A stretch of 64,000 nucleotides of DNA from Gordonia amarae NBRC 15530 (GCF_000241345.1 NZ_BAED01000020.1:186001-250000); one strand, 5' to 3'; numbered from the stretch's first letter, positions 42,640 through 52,529 are shown. Notes: generated from the sequence alone by a model not told the origin. Numbers and translations: made by a program.

Positions 42640-45600
42640 GACGGAGTTCACTCGCGCTGTCGGGTCCGATGCCCTGGTCGAATCGGGTGCCCGGTTGCTG
42701 ACGCCCGCCGTCGAGCACCTGTACACCCTGCTCGTCCGTGCCGGCGTGCTCAGCATCGACGAGTAGCCGCCGTATCACGGCGGTCAGGTCCCCGCTCGTA
42801 CTTCCGGCCGCTGCCAGCACGGCCAGGACCTGGTGGAATACCCCGTCCGGATCGTGCTCGGACTCGTGGACCCTCTCGATCAGCCAGTCGACGAACCGCG
42901 GGGTCAGAGTGGACACGCCTGCCGCGATACCGGCGGCGGCGAACGCCTGAGCCCAGCCCACCGGCCCGATCGGGGTGCAGCCGAACATCTGGCTGACGCC
43001 GGGGATGGAGATGATCAGCGCCATCACCGCGAGCGTGCCCACATTCGTGGCCACCACGAGTGGTCCGTGTGAGTCGGTGAGCGTCTCGATCATCTGCGTC
43101 ACCACCAGCCCGATCAGGCCGATCGTCGCCGCCCGGGAGGCGGTGCCGGTGGCGCGGCCGAACGTCCACGCCAGCAGCGCGCCGAGGGAGGTGAACACCG
43201 CCCGCACCGCCACCGCACGCCAGATGGTCGACTCGTCGTGCCGGCCGGTGACGTCGGGGTCGCGCTGCGGGCTGACCGCCAGCGCAGCCGCCGGCAGCGC
43301 GTCGGTGAGCATGTTGACCAGCAGCATCTGCCGGGCATTCAGCGCCGGTTTGCCGGTGAGCACGGTGGTGACCAGGCCGAACGTCACCTCGCCCACATTG
43401 TGGCCGAGCAGCACCGACACCGCCGACTGCACCCGCCGCCACAACTGTTCGCCCTCGTCGAGGGCACCGATGATGGCCTCGATGTCGCCGTCGAGCAGCA
43501 GTACGTCGGCCGCCATCCGGGCCGGGTCGCTGCCGCGGGACACCACACCCACACCAACCGAGGCGGCGCGGATGGCGGCGGCGTCGTTCGCGCCGTCCCC
43601 GACCATCGCCGTCACCAGCCCGCGCTGCTGCTTCGACGGCGATTCGAGTGCCTGCACCACCTGCACTTTGTGTTCGGGCGCCATCCGGGCGAACACCCGG
43701 TGGGAGCGGCCGGCCTCGACACGTTCGGTGGCGTTGAGCAGATCCCATTCGGTGCCGGTCATCACCTCGTCGTGTTCGACCGCGATGCCGAGGTCGCGGG
43801 CGATGACGGCGGCGGTCACGGGATGATCGCCGGTGATCAGCCGTACCTCGATACCGCGGCGCTGCAACTCCTCCAGCAGGGGCCGGGCACCGGCGCGCGG
43901 GGTGTCCGACAGGCCGATGACGCCGACCAGATGCAGCGACGATCCGCACAGGTCCGCAAATGCGTCGGCGTCGTCGGAGGCTGCCGCGGCCTGCGCGTCG
44001 GTGACGGTGCGTTCGGCGACCGTCAGCACCCGCAGGCCCCGGCCGGCCATGTCGTGCAATGCCTCCCGGAGTTCATCCCGATGGCCCGGTTCGAGTGCCG
44101 TCACCACGGTCTCGGGTGCGCCCTTGACCAGCAGCCGGTTGCCGACGAGTGCCGCGGCGAGCGGGCGATCGGACTGGAACGGCAGGAACGCGTCGACCGC
44201 CGGGTAGTCGACGCCGACCTCCTCGGCGGCGCGGTGGATGGCGGCGTCGGTGGCATGTTCGACCTTGCCGCTCTTGCTGATCCGCATCGTGGCGCCCGCG
44301 GCGCGCAGCACCTCGTCGTCGGCGGCGCCAAGCAGCCCCTGGGTCTCGGCGACCCGGAGCCGATTCTCCGACAAGGTACCGGTCTTGTCGAAGCAGATGG
44401 CGTCGAGCCGGGCGAATGCTTCGATTGCCCGCGGATTACGCACCAGCACAGACGATCCGGTGAGATTACGGGCGGACGACGACTGTGCCAGCGTCACCAC
44501 CAGCGGCAGCCCCTCGGGGACCGCTGCCACGCCGATACCGACGGTCCCCGACGCCGCCTCGCGGACCGGGGTGCCACGCAGCAGCGAGAGCAGACCCACC
44601 AGCGCGCCACCGGCCAGGCTGAACGGCAGTGCGCGCCGGGTGATCGCGCCGAGTTGCGCGGCCAGCCCCACGTCGCCCGATTCTGCCGGGGCCAGTGCCA
44701 GCGCCCGGCTGACCTGGGTGGAGTCGCCCGCCGCGGTGACCACGCCGATCGACTTACCCGCGACCACGGTGCTGCCGGCGAACAGCATGCCGGTGCGTTC
44801 GGCCAACGGTGCGCCGGGCGTGTCGGCGCCGTCCTTGCTCACCGGCAACGATTCGCCGGTCAGCGCCGACTCGTCGACCTCGACGGAGTCGGCGTCCATG
44901 ATGCGGATGTCGGCGGGCACCACCTCACCCGAACGCACCTCCACGATATCGCCGGGACGCAGATCGCCGGCGGGCACCTCGTCGAAGTCGCTGCTGCCGG
45001 GTTCGCCGATCACCCTGCGCGCCGGCGGTTCCTGGACGGCGAGCATCTTCTCCAGCAGCTTCTCGGCGTGCAGCGATTGGTAGGCGGAGATGGCGGTGTT
45101 GACCCCGAGCACGCCGGCGACCATGACGGCGTCGATCGGGGAGCCGAGCAGTGCGCTGGCCGCCGAACCGGTGGCCAGGATCGGGGTGATCGGGTCCGCG
45201 AGATCCTCGGCCATGGTGCGGCGGAAGTCGCGCAGGGTGTCGACGGTGTCGGTGATCGTCTTGCGCGCCACCCGGATCGGGGCGGCCTCGGTCACCGGCG
45301 TGATGAGACCGGGCTCCGGTTGCGGTCTTTCGGGTGCCGGCAGCAGCCGCAGTACCTCGTGGATCGGCATCGCGTACCAGTCGTGCGACGAGTCGGGCAG
45401 CGGATCAGGTTCCGCAAATGCCTTGGCGCCCAGCCTGTACCCGTGCCACAGGCTGAACAGGGCCGCGGCGTTGACCGAGGTGGGGCCGTCGCCGCGCACG
45501 CCCGGGATGAGCATCAGTGAGCCGAGCAGCGTTGCGCCGGAGGCCAGTGCAACCGCACGCTGATTTGCCTCGCGCGCAACCGGAATAGTGTGCACGACCC

Positions 45601-47224
45601 GCCACGCTCCGGCGAGGCCGTCGACGAGGAGGTCGGCGCCCCACGGTGCCGAATCGTCACCGAGGACGCCGATCGCGGTGTGCGACAGCCGGATCGCCTC
45701 GCTACCGGAGTGGCATACGACGGCGACGGTTGCCCCGTCGTCGTGCAGCCGCCGCGCCGCCCGGGCCAGGGCGGCATCGGGGTCGGTCCCGGCGTCGAGG
45801 AGTTCGTCGAAACCCTGTCGCAGCGAATGCAACCCGTCGTCGGAGAGGGAAACGACCCGCAGCCCGGAACGCCGGGCCTCGGCGAGGAATGCGGTGGCCA
45901 GAGGTCGGCGCAGCGGACTCACCAGTGCCCGGCCGGGAACGCCGGCGACGTCGTCGAGGGCGTTCCAGCCCGGTTCGAGCAGACCCGATTCCAGGGCGGC
46001 GGTGGCCGCCCGCCACGACGTGGCCCGGTCGCCGTTGTCGACGTCGAGGACACGGGTGACGGCCAGATCGCCGGTGAACAGCACCCGCGGATCCACCAGC
46101 AGGGTGTCGATGTCGCCGAGCGTGCGCAGCGACTGCGGGTTCATCACCACCGCACCGCGCGCGTGCAGCCCCCGGCCGATCGAGGCGCCGAACGACTGCC
46201 GCACCGACCGCGCCGGTTTCGGGGTGGCCACGAGGACCGCCTCGGCGACGGTGAGCAGCGACGACGTCACACCGACGACGGCCCCGAGGCCGAGGCCCAC
46301 GTCGACGGCGATCTCATCGGAGTGGCGGCCGGTGCGGCCGGGCCGGAGGTCGGGCGCCGACGGGCAGGGGAGTTCGCCGTCCTTGCGGGCCCGGTCGGCC
46401 AGCAGTGGCTCGACGCGACTCCACGCGCGGCGACCGTTGACTGCCTCTGCGGTGGCGATCGCCCGCGACGACACCGACACCAGCACCCCCAGCGGTGCCG
46501 CGGCCAGCGCCTGCGCGGTGACCTGGGTGCCGGTCAGCAGCAGTTCGGTGGCCTCGGCGCCGAGCCGGTCCTCGAGCAGCCCGCGGACCCGTGGGTGATA
46601 CGACACGACGGAGATGGGGGCGAGCGCGATCCGGGAGATCCGCGGCACCGGCAACAACGAGGTGACCAGGGAGCCGGCGAGGGCCACGGTGGCCATGCCG
46701 GTCCCGATCAGGCCCGCGGCCACGGCATTGTCATCGCCCGGCATTGTCCGTGCCGGTGTTCCGGTGGCGCTGCCCGGCGCCCGCTTCTCCGCACGGGAGA
46801 TCGCCTCGGCCAGTTCGTCCGCCGCCGGTCCGTTCGGGTCGACGGTGACCAGTACCCGGGACAGGGGGCCGTTGACCTGGACGTCGACGACGCCGGGCAG
46901 TCCGGTGAGCGTGGCGCGGACCTCCGAGCTCACCCGATCGAACTCGGTGTCGAGTCCGCGCACCTCGATCCAGCGGGTGGTGGCGGTCGAGCTGCGCCGA
47001 CGGACGGGCGGGCCGCCGACCGCCTCGCCGAGCGTGCCGATCACTGCGGCACCGATCGCGGTCAGTTCGTTGCCGGCCGAGCCCGCCATGACGACCGCGG
47101 CACCGGCACCGGATGTTGCGGCGGAACCGGCTTTGCGGCCCGCGGCGACGAGGGCGTCGCCGCCGAGCAGTGCGGCACCGATGGCGATCTTGGACAGGGT
47201 GATCGGTGCGCTCAATAACGACAT
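42629..47224 (-). CDS. ctpI: Giant cation-transporting P-type ATPase (CtpI-like)
   Basis: A 1531-residue P-type ATPase, about twice usual length, as in mycobacterial CtpI. The N-terminal 650 residues hold membrane-like stretches (SAPITLSKIAIGAALLGGDAL) and an HMA-like beta region (TRWIEVRGLDTEFDRVSSEVRATL). The core has TGES (about 789), the phosphorylation site DKTGTLSEN (Asp near 946), a hinge GDGANDAAAI (about 1209) and a six-helix C-terminal membrane block. The pump may move Ca or a heavy metal. No CPx motif is obvious, which argues against a copper-type ATPase. ATG at 47224 follows GGAGG. The next gene on the strand overlaps its stop. Confidence 0.88.
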   Translation of the reverse strand: MSLLSAPITLSKIAIGAALLGGDALVAAGRKAGSAATSGAGAAVVMAGSAGNELTAIGAAVIGTLGEAVGGPPVRRRSSTATTRWIEVRGLDTEFDRVSSEVRATLTGLPGVVDVQVNGPLSRVLVTVDPNGPAADELAEAISRAEKRAPGSATGTPARTMPGDDNAVAAGLIGTGMATVALAGSLVTSLLPVPRISRIALAPISVVSYHPRVRGLLEDRLGAEATELLLTGTQVTAQALAAAPLGVLVSVSSRAIATAEAVNGRRAWSRVEPLLADRARKDGELPCPSAPDLRPGRTGRHSDEIAVDVGLGLGAVVGVTSSLLTVAEAVLVATPKPARSVRQSFGASIGRGLHARGAVVMNPQSLRTLGDIDTLLVDPRVLFTGDLAVTRVLDVDNGDRATSWRAATAALESGLLEPGWNALDDVAGVPGRALVSPLRRPLATAFLAEARRSGLRVVSLSDDGLHSLRQGFDELLDAGTDPDAALARAARRLHDDGATVAVVCHSGSEAIRLSHTAIGVLGDDSAPWGADLLVDGLAGAWRVVHTIPVAREANQRAVALASGATLLGSLMLIPGVRGDGPTSVNAAALFSLWHGYRLGAKAFAEPDPLPDSSHDWYAMPIHEVLRLLPAPERPQPEPGLITPVTEAAPIRVARKTITDTVDTLRDFRRTMAEDLADPITPILATGSAASALLGSPIDAVMVAGVLGVNTAISAYQSLHAEKLLEKMLAVQEPPARRVIGEPGSSDFDEVPAGDLRPGDIVEVRSGEVVPADIRIMDADSVEVDESALTGESLPVSKDGADTPGAPLAERTGMLFAGSTVVAGKSIGVVTAAGDSTQVSRALALAPAESGDVGLAAQLGAITRRALPFSLAGGALVGLLSLLRGTPVREAASGTVGIGVAAVPEGLPLVVTLAQSSSARNLTGSSVLVRNPRAIEAFARLDAICFDKTGTLSENRLRVAETQGLLGAADDEVLRAAGATMRISKSGKVEHATDAAIHRAAEEVGVDYPAVDAFLPFQSDRPLAAALVGNRLLVKGAPETVVTALEPGHRDELREALHDMAGRGLRVLTVAERTVTDAQAAAASDDADAFADLCGSSLHLVGVIGLSDTPRAGARPLLEELQRRGIEVRLITGDHPVTAAVIARDLGIAVEHDEVMTGTEWDLLNATERVEAGRSHRVFARMAPEHKVQVVQALESPSKQQRGLVTAMVGDGANDAAAIRAASVGVGVVSRGSDPARMAADVLLLDGDIEAIIGALDEGEQLWRRVQSAVSVLLGHNVGEVTFGLVTTVLTGKPALNARQMLLVNMLTDALPAAALAVSPQRDPDVTGRHDESTIWRAVAVRAVFTSLGALLAWTFGRATGTASRAATIGLIGLVVTQMIETLTDSHGPLVVATNVGTLAVMALIISIPGVSQMFGCTPIGPVGWAQAFAAAGIAAGVSTLTPRFVDWLIERVHESEHDPDGVFHQVLAVLAAAGSTSGDLTAVIRRLLVDAEHAGTDEQGVQVLDGGRQQPGTRFDQGIGPDSASELRHDR

Positions 47225-47445
47225 ACGGGACGAGCCTCCTAACCCTGCCATTTTCCCGGCTGCCCACCGCGATGTCCTGGGCATTTGGACCCGGGTGGGC
47301 AGTGTCATGCGTCCGGGCCGTGGCGTCGGCGGGGGTCGTGGCCGGAAGCGGGGGATACGCGGGGGCGTGACTCCGGTAACGGTGCAGGTCGGCGGCCCCT
47401 TCTTCGCGGTACACTCAGGGGTCAGTCAACAGTGAGGCGGCATCG

Positions 47446-48660
47446 ATGGCGTACCAGAGCGTGCCCGCGCCGACGAGCGCGGAGATCCGTGGCTGGTGTG
47501 ACCGGTCCCAGATTCCCGGTGACCGGCCCGAACTGTCCGCGACGGCGGCCACCCTCATCGCGAGCGGATTCCTCACCCCCACCGGACGTGCGGTGGTGGT
47601 GCGCCGGGTGTCCACGGGACTGCCCATGCCCACCCTGCCGTCGGGATTCGGCGAACTGCGGCGGCTGCAGCGCGCGATCGCGCAGGCTGAGAACCAGACG
47701 GCCAACCCGATGATGCCGGGCGTGGTGTCGGCGGTGATGCGTAACCGGCTGAACGGATTGCAGCGCAAACGCGAGGAGGCGCGCAAGACCGTCGTCGGCG
47801 CCAAAGGTGTCTTCGCAGGCAGTACCCGGGCGATCCGGCGCGAACGCCGCGAGAACATCTACCTCGAACTCGACGAGCGGGAACGGCTGTTCGGCGGGCT
47901 GCTGTACACGCCGACGCCCAACGTCGCCACGAACCGGTCGATGCGGCAGGCGGGCGGTGCGGCCGTCGGCAAGATCGTCGGGATCGTCGGGCAGGTGGCC
48001 TCGCGCAGCGGCAACACCCAGGCCGAACAGTGGGCGGACGAGTTGCTCGGCACCGCGCAGACCGAGTCCACCACTCCCGGCACGGCGTCGTTCCTCGACG
48101 GCTACGAGACGGTGCTGTTCCTCGCCGGGCACTTCTACGACCGCGTCGTCAACAACCCGGCGTGGCGGTCCGACCACTTCGAGTTGCAGCGCACCCAGGT
48201 GAACCTGCACGCCGAGCTCGCCGAGATCTCCTCCGACGTGATCGCGTTGCGGGCGGTGCGGATCGACCTCGACCGCGCCAAGCGCCGCGGCGGCTTCGAC
48301 AAGGAGTTCGCCCAGCAGATCGACAAACGCGAAGAGGCGCTGCGGCCCGTGTGGAGTGAGCTCATCGACCGGGTGCAGGCCCTCGGTGGAGTGGCGCACG
48401 TCGTCGAGTCCGCGGCCGTCGAGCTGCAGATCCTCGACGAGTACAACCGGGCGGCGACCATCGACGACCGCATCGACGCCCTGATCTCGCGTTCGGGCGA
48501 CCGGGAGGTGTCCGTCGACAACTCCAAACGGCTCACCGAGCAGGTGCGAAGCGGTGAGGAGAATCTGAGGGTGTATCGGGATGTGTTGCAGGGCAACATC
48601 TCCCGGCTGACGCCCGTCACCTCGATCCAGTTGCCGGAACGCTATGAGCCCGATCGGTGA
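47446..48660 (+). CDS. Conserved hypothetical coiled-coil protein
   Basis: A 404-residue protein without signal peptide. It begins MAYQSVPAPTSAEIRGWCDR and has long charged helices likely to form coiled coils: FGELRRLQRAIAQAENQTAN, RNRLNGLQRKREEARKTV and ALRAVRIDLDRAKRRGGFDKEFAQQIDKREEALRPVW. A Gly-rich hydrophobic stretch AAVGKIVGIVGQVASRSG (about 170) may touch a membrane. It is divergent from the ctpI operon with a 221-bp gap and is not in an operon. I cannot assign a family. The composition is compatible with a scaffold or DUF-type membrane-stress protein, but this is a guess. Confidence 0.65.
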   Translation: MAYQSVPAPTSAEIRGWCDRSQIPGDRPELSATAATLIASGFLTPTGRAVVVRRVSTGLPMPTLPSGFGELRRLQRAIAQAENQTANPMMPGVVSAVMRNRLNGLQRKREEARKTVVGAKGVFAGSTRAIRRERRENIYLELDERERLFGGLLYTPTPNVATNRSMRQAGGAAVGKIVGIVGQVASRSGNTQAEQWADELLGTAQTESTTPGTASFLDGYETVLFLAGHFYDRVVNNPAWRSDHFELQRTQVNLHAELAEISSDVIALRAVRIDLDRAKRRGGFDKEFAQQIDKREEALRPVWSELIDRVQALGGVAHVVESAAVELQILDEYNRAATIDDRIDALISRSGDREVSVDNSKRLTEQVRSGEENLRVYRDVLQGNISRLTPVTSIQLPERYEPDR

Positions 48661-48900
48661 CGGGTGCTCGCGCAGCCGCATCCATGCGCGATATGCAAAG
48701 CGTGAATCAGTAACGGAAACCTTGCTTTTTCATCGGCAGTACCCCTGGGCGATTCGCCTACTGGCCGGTAAGATCGGGCCTCATTCCAGATCCGGAGTGA
48801 GCGAGGTCACGGGGGTGTCGCGCCACGGAATCCGGACACGGAGTGCAGGAGCAGGCAATTCGGGCCCCGCGACAGCGGGCGCCGCACGAGGGGGGACGCT

Positions 48901-49899
48901 GTGAAGAAGATCCGAGCGAAGAAGATCCGGGGGTTGACCGTACTGGTCAGCGTTGCCGTCATGGCATTGCTGAGTGCGCCCGGGTTGGCCCACGCCGACC
49001 GGCACAGGGTCGCACGCATCACCAAGTTGTCCGACGTCGGGCCGTTGCGCACCGACCTCTGGGTGTATTCGCCGTCCAACCACAAGAAGATGAAGGTCAA
49101 CGTCCTGACCCCGGCCAACGCCACCGGCCCGCGGTCCGTCGTGTACATGCTCGACGGTGCCGACGCTGGCGACGACGTCAGCGACTGGATCACCAAGGGC
49201 CGCGCGGGCCGCTTCTTCGCCGACAAGAACGTGACCGTGGTGCTGCCCGCCGGCGGTAAGGGCACCTTCTACACCAACTGGCGCAGCCGCGACCCCAAGC
49301 TCGGCAAGCCGCAGTGGGAAACCTTCCTCACCGAGGAACTGCCCCCGCTCATCGACAAGAAGTTCAACGGCACCGGCCGCAACGCGGTCGTCGGGCTGTC
49401 CATGGGCGGGCAGGCCGCACTCGCGCTCGCCGCCCGGTTCCCCAGGCTGTACACCGGCGTCGCCTCGCTGAGCGGCTGCCCCGAGGTGTATCAGCCCGCC
49501 AACCAGGCGTATGTGCACACCACCGTCGCCAACGTCGGCGGCAACGCCATCAACATGTGGGGTCCGCCGCGTTCCCCGGCGTGGAAAGCGCACGACCCGG
49601 CCACCCGGATCAACGCGCTTCGCGGAAAGTACATCTATCTGTCGTCGGGTTCGGGCCTGGCCGGTCCGCTGGACCTGCTGCGCAAGATCGAGCCCGACGA
49701 GGGCACCCGGCAGTCGGTGACCGCCAGCGCGTCGGCCCTGGAACTGGGTGCGTGGCGCTGCTCCATCAACTTCGGGATCGAACTGCGCAAGGCGCGTATC
49801 CCGTTCACCGACGGCCTGCGGCTGGTCGGTACTCACTACTGGGGCTACTGGGAGCAGGACCTGCCCCGCATGTGGCCGACCATCGCGCGGGGCCTGTAA
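48901..49899 (+). CDS. Secreted mycolyltransferase-like esterase (antigen 85 family)
   Basis: A 332-residue exported protein with signal peptide MKKIRAKKIRGLTVLVSVAVMALLSAPGLAHA (cleavage near residue 32). The alpha/beta-hydrolase core has VVYMLDGADAGDDVSDWI, the nucleophile GLSMGGQAALALAARFP (Ser167) and a C-terminal catalytic His in GTHYWGYWEQDLPRMWP (about 312). The DGADAGDD and GLSMGG motifs are those of antigen-85-type mycolyltransferases, which move mycolic acids between trehalose and arabinogalactan outside the cell. The start at 48901 (GTG) follows GGGGGACGCT. This gene is strong evidence that the organism makes mycolic acids. Confidence 0.9.
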   Translation: MKKIRAKKIRGLTVLVSVAVMALLSAPGLAHADRHRVARITKLSDVGPLRTDLWVYSPSNHKKMKVNVLTPANATGPRSVVYMLDGADAGDDVSDWITKGRAGRFFADKNVTVVLPAGGKGTFYTNWRSRDPKLGKPQWETFLTEELPPLIDKKFNGTGRNAVVGLSMGGQAALALAARFPRLYTGVASLSGCPEVYQPANQAYVHTTVANVGGNAINMWGPPRSPAWKAHDPATRINALRGKYIYLSSGSGLAGPLDLLRKIEPDEGTRQSVTASASALELGAWRCSINFGIELRKARIPFTDGLRLVGTHYWGYWEQDLPRMWPTIARGL

Positions 49900-49906
49900 C
49901 CCCGGC

Positions 49907-50980
49907 CTACTCGGCGGCGAACTTGTCGGCGAACTTCTCGGCGAACGCGAGGAAGGCGTCGTTCTCCTCGGGAACGGTGACGGTGACCCGCACACCGTCA
50001 CCGGCGAACGGGCGCACCACGACCCGGTTGTCGATGGCCTGCCCGGCGAAGTCGAGGGCGGCCTCACCCAGGTCGAGCCACACGAAGTTGGCCTGGGTGT
50101 CGGGCACCCGGTAGCCGAGCTCACGCAGCCGTGCGGTCACCCTGGTCCGTTCGGCGACGACCGCGTCGGTGCGGGCCAGCAGTTCGTCGTCGGCGGCCAG
50201 GCACGCGATCGCGGCGCGCTGGGACAGCGAGGTGACCGAGAACGGGACGTGCACCTTGCGCAGCGCGGTGACCACCTGCGGGTCGGCGATCGCGTAACCC
50301 ACCCGCAGGCCGGCCAGGCCGTACGCCTTCGAGAAGGTCCGCAGGACCACCAGGTTGGCGAACTCGCGATGCAGTTCCAGGGCGTCGTACGCCTGCGCCG
50401 GGCCGGGCCGCATGTACTCGTAGTACGCCTCGTCGAGGGCGACGACCACGTCCGACGGCACCTTGCGCAGGAAGGCGCGCAGGTCGTCGGCGCCGACGAC
50501 GGTGCCGGTCGGGTTGTTGGGGTTGCACACGAAGATCAGGCGCGTGCGGTCGGTGATCGCGGCGGCCATCGCGTCGAGGTCGTAGACGTTGTCGCCGGTC
50601 AGCGGTACCGGTACCGGGGTGGCGTGGACCGCGCGGGTGGCCAGCGGATACGTCTCGAACGACCGCCAGCCGAAGACCACCTCGTCGCCCGGTTCGCATG
50701 TGACCAGGATCAGATTCTGGCATAGGATCACCGACCCGCAGCCCACCTGGACCTCGTCCTCGGTGACGCCGAGTTTCTTCGCCAGCGTCGCCGTCAGCTC
50801 AACGATCGCGTTGTCGGGGTAGCGGTTGAGCGACGAGGCGGCGTCGGCGATGGCGTCGACGACGCTTGGCAACGGGCCCTCGGTCACCTCGTTGCTGGCC
50901 AGCTTGATCGCGCCCGGGAACGTCTTACCGGGGGCGTAGGCGGGCAGGTCGTCGAGATCGGGGCGGATGCGCAAGGTCAC
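49907..50980 (-). CDS. pat: Histidinol-phosphate / aromatic aminotransferase (HisC2/Pat type)
   Basis: A 357-residue class I PLP aminotransferase. It has KLASNEVTEGP (N-terminal HisC pattern), IFVCNPNNPTGT, the DEAYYEYMR strand and the Schiff-base Lys in RTFSKAYGLAGLRVGYA. The sequence fits the histidinol-phosphate transaminase family; in mycobacteria a second copy near tRNA genes (HisC2/Pat) acts on phenylpyruvate. The assignment Pat versus HisC rests on the tRNA-Ser and tRNA-Arg neighbours and on memory of synteny, so it is moderate. GTG at 50980 was chosen (VTLRIRPDLDD). It converges on the mycolyltransferase gene with a 7-bp gap. Confidence 0.8.
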   Translation of the reverse strand: MTLRIRPDLDDLPAYAPGKTFPGAIKLASNEVTEGPLPSVVDAIADAASSLNRYPDNAIVELTATLAKKLGVTEDEVQVGCGSVILCQNLILVTCEPGDEVVFGWRSFETYPLATRAVHATPVPVPLTGDNVYDLDAMAAAITDRTRLIFVCNPNNPTGTVVGADDLRAFLRKVPSDVVVALDEAYYEYMRPGPAQAYDALELHREFANLVVLRTFSKAYGLAGLRVGYAIADPQVVTALRKVHVPFSVTSLSQRAAIACLAADDELLARTDAVVAERTRVTARLRELGYRVPDTQANFVWLDLGEAALDFAGQAIDNRVVVRPFAGDGVRVTVTVPEENDAFLAFAEKFADKFAAE

Positions 50981-51110
50981 GCAGACAACTGTAGGCCGCT
51001 GCGCCCGCAACGCTGCCGCGACACCCGAATTTCGCGCTGACCTGCCGGTTTGCACCGTCGTGCGCAGTGTGTGTAACCTTTGCTCTCGGCAGTTCGTAAG
51101 GACTTCGCCA

Positions 51111-51202
51111 GGAGGCGTGCCAGAGCGGCCGAATGGGATTCACTGCTAATGAATTGTCTCGCTAAAACGGGACCGGAGGTTCAAATCCTCTCGCCTCCGC
51201 CA
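51111..51202 (+). tRNA. tRNA-Ser (GCT)
   Basis: A complete class II tRNA of 92 nt. Acceptor GGAGGCG (51111-51117) pairs with CGCCTCC (51192-51198), then G and an encoded CCA. The anticodon loop CTGCTAA on the stem ATTCA/TGAAT carries GCT, reading AGC and AGT. A long variable arm and a T-loop TTCAAAT complete the fold. Confidence 0.95.
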
Positions 51203-51241
51203 CGTCGCGGTCGTAAGACCGTGGCGACAACTGAATAGCAC

Positions 51242-51317
51242 GCGCCCGTAGCTCAACGGATAGAGCATCTGACTACGGATCAGAAGGTTAGGGGTTCGAA
51301 TCCCTTCGGGCGCACCA
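51242..51317 (+). tRNA. tRNA-Arg (ACG)
   Basis: A complete 76-nt tRNA. GCGCCCG (51242-51248) pairs with CGGGCGC (51307-51313); encoded CCA follows the discriminator A. The anticodon loop CTACGGA carries ACG (A34 normally edited to inosine), reading CGN codons. It lies 39 bp after tRNA-Ser, with a small hairpin between the two. Confidence 0.95.
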
Positions 51318-51318
51318 G

Positions 51319-51355
51319 AAAGCGCAGGCCAGAGTATTTCTCTGGCCTGCGCTTT
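51319..51355 (+). terminator. Intrinsic terminator of the tRNA pair
   Basis: A 16-bp perfect stem (51319-51334 with 51340-51355) and 5-nt loop TATTT starting 2 bp after the tRNA-Arg CCA. The 3' arm ends in a short T-run (CTTTGTATTTC). It could also stop the convergent DUF2236 gene. Confidence 0.85.
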
Positions 51356-51397
51356 GTATTTCTCGGGCCCAGGGTATTTGTCGGGCTCAGGGGCTGA

Positions 51398-52435
51398 TCA
51401 GTTGGTTCGGACACCGTCTCGGCGTCGTGCGCGCGCTCGACGTACCGCCGACGGCTCGCCCTTGTCGTGTTGGGTGAAGTCGCGCAGTTCTCGATTGCGC
51501 ATCCGCTCGATCACCCGCTGGTGCCGGCGTGCGTAGTAGGCGAGCGGCGAGTAGGTCAGACGTTCGGGGAGGATGCGGAACAGGATCCGGTACACCGCGA
51601 ACAGGCGGCGCAGCACGCGGTCGTCGCGTCTGGTCCAGGTGACATCGAGGATGGCGCGGGCCTGTGGTTCCATCGCCCCGAAGGTCAGGGCGTGGCTGAA
51701 GGTGCCCAGCGGCTGCAGCAGCCACTTCATGGCACCGAGCGCAAGCGTGCGCGGCACCCACCGCGGGAAACCGCCCAGGTCGAGCTCGTCGAGCGCGAGG
51801 GCCGGGTTGCTCAGGACGGGAAGGCTCTCGGCCAGCGCCGGGTGCAGGACCAGCACCTCGTCGAGCATGTGCTGGTAATAGTCGTCGAACTCGGCCCGTG
51901 ACTTGGGGTAGCCACTCTCGGGTACCTGGGTGATCTTGGCCAGCCGGACATTGTCGGCGAACAACTGCTCGTTTTCGTCCTCGGTGAGTGCGCGTCCCAG
52001 GAACAGCGGTGCCACCTGTCGCGTCGTGACGTAGGCGGTTGCGATCACCCAGGCGTAGGCCGACGGATCGAGCGCACTGATGTGCTTGCCCGCCTTGGGC
52101 CCGGTCTCGGCGGTCATCTGCAGGGGCCGGTGCATCTTGCGCAGCCAGTAGCCCTGCTCGATCGCGGCCTTGCCGCCGTAGCTCCACTGCTGGGTGGCGT
52201 CGAACGAGCGGATCGCGCGGCCGGCCGGATCGCGGTCGGCCACCGAGTAACGGTCGGTGACGTCACCGATCACCGGATGCATACCTTGCAGGATGAACGC
52301 CGCACTCACCGCGGGCAGATACAGCCACTGGCCGGCCAGCCACCCGGTGATGCCGAGCGGATCGATCAGATCCGGGACCGGCTGGATCCAGTCGCCTGTC
52401 GTCGTCATCGTCACCGGTTGTGCCACCGCGGTCAT
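51398..52435 (-). CDS. DUF2236 oxygenase family protein (MpaB/Lcp-like, non-secreted)
   Basis: A 345-residue protein of the DUF2236 fold shared by Lcp rubber oxygenases and MpaB. Core features include AAFILQGMHPVIGDVTDRYSV, AYAWVIATAYVTTRQVAPLF and the helical RVIERMRNREL tail. It has no Tat or Sec signal peptide, unlike Lcp at 56332. The haem-contacting His is likely in the early HPVIG segment, but I cannot verify haem binding. ATG at 52435 follows AGGAGGG. It is divergent from a TetR gene with a perfect palindrome between them. It converges on the tRNA terminator. Substrate unknown; a lipid or terpenoid is plausible. Confidence 0.8.
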   Translation of the reverse strand: MTAVAQPVTMTTTGDWIQPVPDLIDPLGITGWLAGQWLYLPAVSAAFILQGMHPVIGDVTDRYSVADRDPAGRAIRSFDATQQWSYGGKAAIEQGYWLRKMHRPLQMTAETGPKAGKHISALDPSAYAWVIATAYVTTRQVAPLFLGRALTEDENEQLFADNVRLAKITQVPESGYPKSRAEFDDYYQHMLDEVLVLHPALAESLPVLSNPALALDELDLGGFPRWVPRTLALGAMKWLLQPLGTFSHALTFGAMEPQARAILDVTWTRRDDRVLRRLFAVYRILFRILPERLTYSPLAYYARRHQRVIERMRNRELRDFTQHDKGEPSAVRRARARRRDGVRTN

Positions 52436-52482
52436 GATTCCCCTCCTGGGCATGTGTGCCTGCAACTCCGGCAACGACGCTA

Positions 52483-52497
52483 ACCTGAACTTCAGGT
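52483..52497. promoter_or_regulatory. Palindromic operator between DUF2236 oxygenase and TetR gene
   Basis: ACCTGAACTTCAGGT is a perfect 7-bp-arm palindrome with a 1-nt centre, 48 bp from the oxygenase start and 33 bp from the TetR start. The position fits a TetR site controlling both divergent genes. Confidence 0.65.
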
Positions 52498-52529
52498 CGC
52501 ATATAAGTCGCGTTCGAAAGGGCCGGGGA

